A stretch of DNA of 5,798 bases from Thiohalobacter sp. (lineage in GTDB: Bacteria; Pseudomonadota; Gammaproteobacteria; DSM-19610): contig JALVCM010000024.1 in NCBI GenBank assembly GCA_027010005.1, forward strand, positions 1 to 5,798, read 5' to 3'. A model generated the notes under the pieces. It worked only from the letters and a program-made list of their open reading frames with translations, was not told where the DNA came from and searched no databases. Shown piece by piece: positions 1 to 5,798 of this stretch (the first letter of the stretch is position 1; each line of letters starts with the position of its first letter). The translations under genes were made by a program, and so were the position numbers.

Positions 1-41
1 GTACCCTGACCGGCGGCAAGAATGATGATGCTGAGACTCAT
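1..41 (-). CDS. glmU: GlmU, N-terminal fragment (bifunctional UDP-GlcNAc pyrophosphorylase / GlcN-1-P acetyltransferase)
   Basis: Only the first 14 residues are in the window: MSLSIIILAAGQGT. This matches the N-terminus of GlmU, where a first beta strand runs into the L-A-A-G-x-G-T nucleotide-binding signature of the uridylyltransferase domain. In the family, GlmU acetylates glucosamine-1-phosphate and couples the product to UTP, giving UDP-GlcNAc for peptidoglycan and lipopolysaccharide. The ATG at 39-41 is the likely start: an in-frame TAG lies upstream with no ATG between, and the sequence aligns with the usual GlmU start. The Shine-Dalgarno is weak (a GGA about 15 nt upstream). The position after atpC matches the gammaproteobacterial atp-glmU order, here interrupted by an FKBP gene. 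The call rests on a short motif plus context; another nucleotidyltransferase with the same signature is possible but less likely. Confidence 0.85.
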   Translation of the reverse strand, partial: MSLSIIILAAGQG

Positions 42-131
42 GATAAAACGGCTAAATCCGATCTGGCCAACACTGGCCTAATGATACGGCATTCAGGGGG
101 ATAAACTGAAATGGCCCGCTACCGGACTGGA

Positions 132-611
132 TCAGTGCAGGACCGGGGACGAGACGCCTTTCTTCATTTCATCTTCCGTGGCGTCACGGATTTCCTTGAC
201 GGTGACCGAATAGGTCAGGGTTTTGCCGGCGAATGGATGATTGCCGTCCACGGTCAGTTTGCCGTTTTCGATGCTTGCAACAAAAAATGATCGGGTTTCG
301 CCCCGGTCGTTCTGCATCTGCACTTCCGCCCCGACATGGCGGAATTCCGGTGGTACATTGTCGAGATCGTCCGTGAAAGTCAGGCTCGGATCATGCTCGC
401 CAAACGCCTTGCCCGGCGGCAGCACCACTTCGATGGTGTCGCCAACGACATGGCCTTCAAGAGCGGCCTCGACTTCCGGGAACATCTGGTTCACGCCACC
501 ATGGGCGTAGAAGACCGGAATATCCGACTGCTCCAGAATCTCGCCATCCTCACTCACAATGGAGTAGGTGATCGAGATGACCTTGTTTTTACCAACCACA
601 GCGTCAGTCAT
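132..611 (-). CDS. SlyD-like FKBP-type peptidyl-prolyl cis-trans isomerase
   Basis: This 159-residue protein has no signal peptide and should be a cytoplasmic prolyl isomerase and folding chaperone. It shows the SlyD/FkpB layout: a first FKBP segment (residues about 8-72, with ALEGHVVGD at 50-58 and AFGEHD at 69-74), an insert-in-flap chaperone domain (about 75-120), then a return to the FKBP fold at VDGNHPFAGKTL (121-132) followed by a strand ending VKEIRDAT. DGNHP-x-AG is a hallmark of SlyD-type FKBPs. The long His/Cys-rich metal-binding tail of E. coli SlyD is absent; the protein ends shortly after EDEMKKG with a single terminal His. FkpB is an alternative name, so no symbol is assigned. 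The start lies 12 nt after the atpC stop on the same strand, suggesting co-transcription. The ATG has no clear Shine-Dalgarno, so translation may depend on termination at atpC. Confidence 0.93.
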   Translation of the reverse strand: MTDAVVGKNKVISITYSIVSEDGEILEQSDIPVFYAHGGVNQMFPEVEAALEGHVVGDTIEVVLPPGKAFGEHDPSLTFTDDLDNVPPEFRHVGAEVQMQNDRGETRSFFVASIENGKLTVDGNHPFAGKTLTYSVTVKEIRDATEDEMKKGVSSPVLH

Positions 612-623
612 GGGTTTAAAAAA

Positions 624-1049
624 TCAGCCACCGGATTTCTTGCGAAGTTTCTGGATAGTACGCAGCTGGGCAACGGCCTCGGCCAGCTCGGCCTGGGCTT
701 TTGCGTAATCAAAGTCGCTCTGCTTGTCTTCCATGGCTTTTTCGGCGCGTTCCTTGGCCTTCAGCGCAGCGGCTTCATCAAGATCTTTGGCGCGGGCCGC
801 GGTATCTGCCAGCACGGTAACAATATGCGGCTGGATTTCCAGCATACCGCCGGAGACATAGAAGAACTGTTCTTCCTGGCCCTCGACCTGGACGCGCACT
901 TCACCGGGTTTCAGACGCGTCAGCAACGGGGTATGGCGTGGCGCAATACCCACCTCACCCATCTCGGCCGGTGCGAACACCATATTGGCCGTGCCGGAGA
1001 AGATTTCCTCCTCGGCGCTGACAATGTCGACATGTAAGGTCATAGCCAT
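624..1049 (-). CDS. atpC: ATP synthase F1 epsilon subunit
   Basis: The 141-residue protein is close in length to the E. coli epsilon subunit and starts with the same MAMT. Residues 1 to about 86 form the beta-sandwich domain, with [27 protein letters not shown] and [11 protein letters not shown] as conserved blocks. Residues about 88-137 form the C-terminal helical hairpin ([17 protein letters not shown] and [15 protein letters not shown]). In the enzyme, epsilon joins gamma to the c-ring in the central stalk, and its C-terminal helices can inhibit ATP hydrolysis. The ATG at 1047-1049 is preferred over the in-frame ATG two codons on (1041-1043): GAGGG (complement of 1057-1061) sits 7 nt before it and the MAM start is conserved. 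It follows the atpD stop by 20 nt. Its own stop is TGA, followed by a T-rich junction to the FKBP gene. Confidence 0.98.
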   Translation of the reverse strand: MAMTLHVDIVSAEEEIFSGTANMVFAPAEMGEVGIAPRHTPLLTRLKPGEVRVQVEGQEEQFFYVSGGMLEIQPHIVTVLADTAARAKDLDEAAALKAKERAEKAMEDKQSDFDYAKAQAELAEAVAQLRTIQKLRKKSGG

Positions 1050-1061
1050 ATTCTAGCCCTC

Positions 1062-2449
<1,388 letters not shown>

Positions 2450-2473
2450 TTAAGTCCTCTGTAAATTAAATTC

Positions 2474-2562
2474 TTTTCAAGGGGTCAGAGTACTTGATCT
2501 CAACCCCTGCCAAACTTCGAATTCAGTACCAGGCCAGATCAAGTACTCTGACCCCTTGAAAA
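2474..2562. repeat. REPIN-like element: perfect 27-bp inverted repeat with 35-nt spacer, between atpG and atpD
   Basis: The left arm, 2474-2500, is the exact reverse complement of the right arm, 2536-2562, with no mismatch over 27 bp; the spacer is 2501-2535. Each arm contains GGGGTCAGAGTACTTGATCT and is itself an imperfect palindrome (TCAAG at 2477-2481 pairing with CTTGA at 2493-2497), as in REP units. From memory, GGGGTCAGAGT-type repeats are common in proteobacterial intergenic regions and are often linked to REP-associated tyrosine (Y1, IS200-like) transposases; I could not check this. The element ends one base before the atpG stop codon, and 13 nt separate its other end from the atpD Shine-Dalgarno, so the start of atpD stays unpaired. 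No U-run follows the stem on either strand, so it does not look like a terminator. No target-site duplication is evident. Confidence 0.9.
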
Positions 2563-2563
2563 A

Positions 2564-3427
2564 TCAGACGGCGGCGGCGCCGGCGACGATTTCTGACAGC
2601 TCCTGGGTGATGGCTGCCTGGCGGGCCTTGTTGTAGACCAGCTGCAGGCCGTCGATCAGTTCACCGGCGTTGTCGGAGGCGGCCTTCATGGCGACCATGC
2701 GCGCGGCCATTTCACAGGCAATGTTTTCCACCACGCCCTGGTAGACCAGTGATTCCACGTAGCGCATCAGCAACTGGTCCATGACCGACCTGGCGTCCGG
2801 CTCGTAGATATAGTCCCAGTGATGCTTCAGTTCTTCATCCGTTTCGTCACCGATGACCGGCAGTAACTGCTCGACCTGGGGCGACTGGGTCATGGTATTC
2901 ACGAACTGGTTGTTGGCCAGGTACAGGCGGTCGATCTTGCCTTCATCGTAGGCATCCAGCATCACCTTCACCGAACCGATCAGCGTTTCGATACCGGGGG
3001 AGTCACCAAGCTGCGAGTTCTCGGAAACCACGTTGCCGCCAAGACGCTTGAAGAAACCCATGGCCTTGCCGCCGATCACGGCCAGGTCGATTTCAAGATT
3101 CTGGCCTTTCCACTCGGTCATGGAACGCACGGCTTTCTTGAACAGGTTGATGTTCAGGCCACCACACAGACCCCGATCAGACGAAATAATAATCAGGCCA
3201 ACCCGTTTCGCGTCCCGCTCGATCAGGAAGGGATGCCTGTACTCGGGATGTGCCCGGCCCATGTGTGCGACCACGGTACGCATTTTTTCCGCGTAAGGAC
3301 GGGACGCGCGCATGCGATCCTGTGCCTTGCGCATCTTGCTCGCCGCAACCATTTCCATGGCCTTGGTGATCTTCTGCGTATTCTGGATGCTCTTGATCTG
3401 GGTGCGTATTTCTTTCGCGCCAGCCAT
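2564..3427 (-). CDS. atpG: ATP synthase F1 gamma subunit (central stalk rotor)
   Basis: The 287-residue protein has the same length as E. coli gamma. It forms the rotating central shaft inside the alpha3beta3 ring and contacts epsilon and the c-ring. The N-terminal helix ([19 protein letters not shown], residues 2-20, continuing through [15 protein letters not shown]) and the C-terminal helix (about 210-287) form the coiled coil. A Rossmann-like middle domain starts at [17 protein letters not shown] (76-92). The gamma family signature is present at the end ([14 protein letters not shown], 273-286). The ATG at 3425-3427 has AGGA (complement of 3436-3439) 8 nt upstream. Stop is TGA at 2564-2566, with a hairpin-forming repeat starting one base later. 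Repeat-filled gaps lie on both sides of the gene, unlike the tight spacing at the other atp junctions. Confidence 0.99.
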   Translation of the reverse strand: MAGAKEIRTQIKSIQNTQKITKAMEMVAASKMRKAQDRMRASRPYAEKMRTVVAHMGRAHPEYRHPFLIERDAKRVGLIIISSDRGLCGGLNINLFKKAVRSMTEWKGQNLEIDLAVIGGKAMGFFKRLGGNVVSENSQLGDSPGIETLIGSVKVMLDAYDEGKIDRLYLANNQFVNTMTQSPQVEQLLPVIGDETDEELKHHWDYIYEPDARSVMDQLLMRYVESLVYQGVVENIACEMAARMVAMKAASDNAGELIDGLQLVYNKARQAAITQELSEIVAGAAAV

Positions 3428-3480
3428 TTAAATTGTCCTGTCTATGTGATCTTCAGATAACCCCGGGCTAATCCCTTTGC

Positions 3481-3549
3481 CGTCATCCCGGCGCATGCCG
3501 GGATCCAGTGGTTTCAACGACATGGATTCCGGCATGCGCCGGAATGACG
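3481..3549. repeat. Double-hairpin inverted repeat (REP-like doublet) between atpA and atpG
   Basis: The arms 3481-3507 and 3523-3549 are inverted copies matching at 25 of 27 positions, with a 15-nt spacer. Each arm is also a hairpin alone: ATCCCGGC/GCCGGGAT around GCAT (3485-3504), and ATTCCGGC/GCCGGAAT around ATGC (3526-3545), both perfect 8-bp stems. The two arm differences fall on paired positions within the stems and compensate each other (C-G in one arm, T-A in the other), so pairing within each arm is kept. The GTCATTCC...GGAATCCA pattern resembles a very widespread proteobacterial intergenic repeat (related in form to Neisseria dRS3-type units); this is from memory. Translating it gives the familiar spurious peptides MDSGMRRND and PGMRRDDG, which are artefacts of the repeat. 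No U-run follows, so an intrinsic terminator is unlikely. Confidence 0.88.
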
Positions 3550-3566
3550 CCTTCATCCGGGTTTCC

Positions 3567-5108
3567 CTAGTAAGCGCCATTGGCGACAAAGTCTTCGATA
3601 ATGGTGCGAAGTTTGGCCGCCACTTCATCGTTGTAGTCCGGATTGGCGTTGATCGCGTCCATGTCGGCGCCAAAGTTGGACTTGAAGTGCGCCAGCAGCG
3701 CCGATTCAAATGCCACGATCTTCTTCACGTCCACATCATCCAGGTAGCCTTCGTTGGCCGCGAACAGTGACAGCGCCATTTCCGCAATCGACAGCGGGGC
3801 ATACTGGGCCTGTTTCATCAGTTCGGTTACGCGCTGACCACGCTCCAGCTGTTTGCGGGTCGCCTCGTCGAGATCGGAAGCAAACTGCGCGAAGGCCGCC
3901 AGTTCACGGTACTGCGCCAGTGCCAGTCGAACACCACCACCGAGTTTCTTGATGATGTTGGTCTGTGCCGCACCGCCGACACGCGATACCGACAGACCGG
4001 CGTTGATAGCCGGCCGGATACCGGCGTTGAACAGGTCAGACTCCAGGAAGATCTGGCCGTCGGTAATGGAGATCACGTTGGTCGGAACGAAGGCCGACAC
4101 GTCACCGGCCTGGGTTTCGATGATCGGCAGTGCCGTCAGTGAACCGGTCTTGCCTTTCACTTCGCCATTGGTCATCTTCTCCACGTAGTCGGTGTTGACG
4201 CGCGCAGCGCGTTCCAGCAAACGGGAGTGCAGGTAGAACACGTCACCCGGGTAGGCCTCACGACCCGGCGGACGGCGCAGCAACAGCGAAACCTGGCGAT
4301 AGGCCCAGGCCTGCTTGGTCAGGTCATCATAGATAATGAGTGCATCTTCACCACGGTCACGGAAGTACTCGCCCATGGCGCAACCGGCGTAGGGGGCAAT
4401 GTACTGCATGGCGGCCGAATCAGAAGCACCGGCCGATACGATAATGGTGTGGTCCATGGCGCCGTGCTCTTCGAGCTTGCGCACCACCGAGGCAACCGAT
4501 GAGTTCTTCTGGCCGATCGCGACGTAGATACACTTAACGCCGGTACCCTTCTGGTTGATGATGGCGTCGATGGCGACAGCGGTTTTACCGGTCTGGCGAT
4601 CGCCGATAATCAGCTCGCGCTGGCCACGACCAATCGGCACCATGGCGTCGATGGCCTTGAGGCCGGTCTGCACCGGCTCATCGACCGATTTACGTTCGAT
4701 AACGCCGGGGGCGATTTTTTCGATCGGTGAAGAGAGATCGGATTCAATCGGCCCCTTGCCGTCGATGGCCATACCCAGCGAATCGACCACGCGTCCCAGC
4801 AGCGACGTGCCGACCGGCACTTCCAGGATACGCCCGGTGCACTTGACCTTGTCACCCTCGGACACTGACTTGTAGTCGCCGAGGATAACAGCGCCGACCG
4901 AGTCGCGTTCGAGGTTCAGCGCCATGCCGAACAGGTTATTGCCAAAATCGATCATCTCGCCCTGCATGACATCGGCAAGACCGTGAATACGGCAGATACC
5001 GTCAGTCAGACTGACGATGGTGCCTTCACTACGCGCTTCGGAGGTGGCTTCAAAACCCTCGATACGCTTTTTGATCAGATCACTAATTTCAGATGGATTC
5101 AGTTGCAT
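3567..5108 (-). CDS. atpA: ATP synthase F1 alpha subunit
   Basis: The 513-residue protein has the same length as E. coli alpha and shares its MQLN start. Alpha carries the non-catalytic nucleotide sites and supplies an arginine finger to each catalytic beta site. The N-terminal segment (1 to about 25) docks with delta, and a beta-barrel runs to about 95. The nucleotide-binding domain has Walker A GDRQTGKT (169-176, Lys175), Walker B ALIIYDD (256-262), the family signature [10 protein letters not shown] (366-375) and the arginine finger Arg376 in SVSRVGGA. The helical C-terminal domain is complete. The ATG at 5106-5108 has AGAGGA (complement of 5117-5122) 8 nt upstream, the same core and spacing as atpD. 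It starts 16 nt after the atpH stop; the 139-nt gap to atpG holds an inverted repeat. Confidence 0.99.
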   Translation of the reverse strand: MQLNPSEISDLIKKRIEGFEATSEARSEGTIVSLTDGICRIHGLADVMQGEMIDFGNNLFGMALNLERDSVGAVILGDYKSVSEGDKVKCTGRILEVPVGTSLLGRVVDSLGMAIDGKGPIESDLSSPIEKIAPGVIERKSVDEPVQTGLKAIDAMVPIGRGQRELIIGDRQTGKTAVAIDAIINQKGTGVKCIYVAIGQKNSSVASVVRKLEEHGAMDHTIIVSAGASDSAAMQYIAPYAGCAMGEYFRDRGEDALIIYDDLTKQAWAYRQVSLLLRRPPGREAYPGDVFYLHSRLLERAARVNTDYVEKMTNGEVKGKTGSLTALPIIETQAGDVSAFVPTNVISITDGQIFLESDLFNAGIRPAINAGLSVSRVGGAAQTNIIKKLGGGVRLALAQYRELAAFAQFASDLDEATRKQLERGQRVTELMKQAQYAPLSIAEMALSLFAANEGYLDDVDVKKIVAFESALLAHFKSNFGADMDAINANPDYNDEVAAKLRTIIEDFVANGAY

Positions 5109-5124
5109 TACTTGCGTCCTCTAC

Positions 5125-5694
5125 TTAGTGAACCAAAGCGTTGGAAAGCTGCCGCAGATGCTCCACAGCCGACCCGTCAATCACCAGGTCGCCTGCGCGG
5201 ATCACTGCACCACCCACCAGGTCTTCGTTCACAGAACAATTCAGTTGCACGTCGCGGCCCAGGCGTTTTTTCAGCGCAGCGGCGATCGCGTTTTTCTGTT
5301 CTTCGCTGAGCGGCTGCGCGGACAGGACTTCAGCGTGTACCGTGCCTTCCGCCTCGTCGCGGAACTGCCGGAACAGCACATCGATCATGGGCAGCTGATC
5401 GAGTCGATCGTTTTCCGCCAGGATCTTCAGCAAATTGACAGCGCCTTCGCCGATGTCGTCGCCACAGGCGCGGATCATCAGGTTTGCCGCATCGTCACGT
5501 GTCAGTTTCGGGTTATCCAGCAGGTTGCGCATGGTCTCGTTGGCCGCCACTGCCGCCATCAGCGCCAGCTGGTCCGACCACTGCGCCAGTTCACCCTTGC
5601 TGCTGGCCAGTTCGAACACAGCCCGTGCATAGGGCCGGGCCAGCGCGGCTTCGCCGCCACTCACTTCGGCGTCTTCGGTTGTGGAATCTGCCAT
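5125..5694 (-). CDS. atpH: ATP synthase F1 delta subunit
   Basis: The 189-residue protein joins the top of F1 to the b-subunit stalk. The N-terminal helical bundle begins at ARPYARAVFELA (residues 19-30), and the C-terminal domain contains the family motif region LNCSVNEDLVGGAVIRAGD followed by LVIDGSAVEHLRQL. It is about 12 residues longer than the E. coli subunit; the extra length is an acidic, low-complexity N-terminus (MADSTTEDAEVSGGEAA). The ATG at 5692-5694 is chosen because an AGGG (complement of 5702-5705) lies 7 nt before it and overlaps the atpF stop. A GTG at codon 11 would give a more typical length but has no good ribosome-binding site. It lies 9 nt from atpF and 16 nt from atpA, so co-transcription and translational coupling are likely. 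Confidence 0.97.
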   Translation of the reverse strand: MADSTTEDAEVSGGEAALARPYARAVFELASSKGELAQWSDQLALMAAVAANETMRNLLDNPKLTRDDAANLMIRACGDDIGEGAVNLLKILAENDRLDQLPMIDVLFRQFRDEAEGTVHAEVLSAQPLSEEQKNAIAAALKKRLGRDVQLNCSVNEDLVGGAVIRAGDLVIDGSAVEHLRQLSNALVH

Positions 5695-5701
5695 GTCCCT
5701 G

Positions 5702-5705
5702 CCCT
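5702..5705 (-). promoter_or_regulatory. Shine-Dalgarno of atpH overlapping the atpF stop
   Basis: In the mRNA the junction reads TAGGGCAGGGACATG. The first AGGG shares its A and first G with the atpF TAG stop and lies 7 nt from the atpH ATG, while the second AGGG is only 2 nt away and too close to be optimal. This fixes the atpH start and suggests that ribosomes finishing atpF reinitiate at atpH. Confidence 0.6.
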
Positions 5706-5798
5706 AGATCCGGGCGACCAGATCTTTGATCAGGTCCTCGTTGGCCGCTGCATCCAGCTCGCGCTTGAGAATACGGCTGGCACCGGCCGTGGCGATTT
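5704..5798 (-). CDS. atpF: ATP synthase Fo subunit b, C-terminal fragment
   Basis: The last 30 residues of the protein are in the window, ending KDLVARI and a TAG stop at 5704-5706; the 5' part lies beyond the edge. The visible part (AGASRILKRELD then AAANEDLIKDLVARI) matches the end of bacterial subunit b, where a final helix with an A-A-N-x-D/E-hydrophobic pattern contacts delta. Subunit b dimers form the peripheral stalk that holds alpha3beta3 still against rotation. The membrane anchor and most of the coiled coil are not visible. Immediate linkage to atpH (9 nt) supports the call. Confidence 0.93.
   Translation of the reverse strand, partial: IATAGASRILKRELDAAANEDLIKDLVARI

Noticed and set aside
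618..638. Terminator after atpC (AAATC/GATTT stem with a run of U)
   Set aside because: The stem is only 5 AU-rich base pairs with an 8-nt loop, lies inside the end of atpC, and the U-run partly belongs to the stem.
336..1037. A 233-codon open frame on the plus strand opposite the FKBP gene and atpC
   Set aside because: It spans two convincing minus-strand genes and their junction, and its protein has no family features.
2461..2500. Internal promoter for atpD in the AT-rich stretch beside the repeat
   Set aside because: TTGAAA and TTTAAT-like hexamers exist, but no pair has an acceptable 16-18 nt spacing.
2474..2562. Intrinsic transcription terminator between atpG and atpD
   Set aside because: The stem is strong, but no U-run follows it on either strand, and termination here would cut off the essential atpD and atpC genes.
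3481..3549. Intrinsic terminator between atpA and atpG
   Set aside because: The downstream mRNA sequence (ACGGCAAAGGGATT) has no U-run; the double-arm symmetry fits an intergenic repeat better.
2474..3549. CRISPR array or composite transposon bounded by the two repeats
   Set aside because: The two repeats are unrelated in sequence, there is no series of spaced direct repeats, and the DNA between them is the native atpG gene.
3428..3709. A 93-codon minus-strand frame from the atpA 3' end through the atpA-atpG gap
   Set aside because: It is out of frame with atpA and its middle is the repeat itself (PGMRRDDG), a well-known spurious translation of this type of repeat.

Overview
The window is the downstream two thirds of a bacterial F1Fo ATP synthase operon, with every gene on the minus strand, so transcription runs from high to low coordinates. 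In that direction the order is atpF (3' end only, cut by the window edge), atpH, atpA, atpG, atpD, atpC, a SlyD-like FKBP peptidyl-prolyl isomerase gene, and the first 14 codons of glmU. The atpFHAGDC order with glmU just beyond, a 513-residue alpha subunit, a 287-residue gamma subunit and an epsilon subunit starting Met-Ala-Met-Thr all point to Gammaproteobacteria. The sequence does not support a genus.

Region by region: 5704-5798 is the C-terminus of subunit b. 5125-5694 is delta, with a Shine-Dalgarno overlapping the atpF stop. 3567-5108 is alpha. 3428-3566 is a 139-nt gap holding a double-hairpin inverted repeat. 2564-3427 is gamma. 2447-2563 is a 117-nt gap filled mostly by a perfect 27-bp inverted repeat. 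1070-2446 is beta, 624-1049 is epsilon, and 132-611 is the FKBP. 42-131 is a short gap with no convincing signal, and 1-41 is the start of glmU. All five complete ATP synthase genes are intact, and the nucleotide-binding motifs in alpha and beta are complete.

The products of atpH, atpA, atpG, atpD and atpC make up the whole F1 sector (alpha3, beta3, gamma, delta, epsilon), and subunit b is the peripheral stalk. The FKBP and GlmU are not ATP synthase subunits. GlmU (UDP-GlcNAc synthesis) commonly follows atpC in this class; the FKBP between them is the less usual part of the gene order.

The noteworthy content is not a new gene system. Two unrelated REP/REPIN-like inverted repeats sit in the two gaps on either side of atpG, in an operon whose other junctions within the atp genes are only 9-20 nt. 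They most likely entered as mobile intergenic repeats, and each would form a strong hairpin in the polycistronic mRNA. I see no wholly new biological system here.
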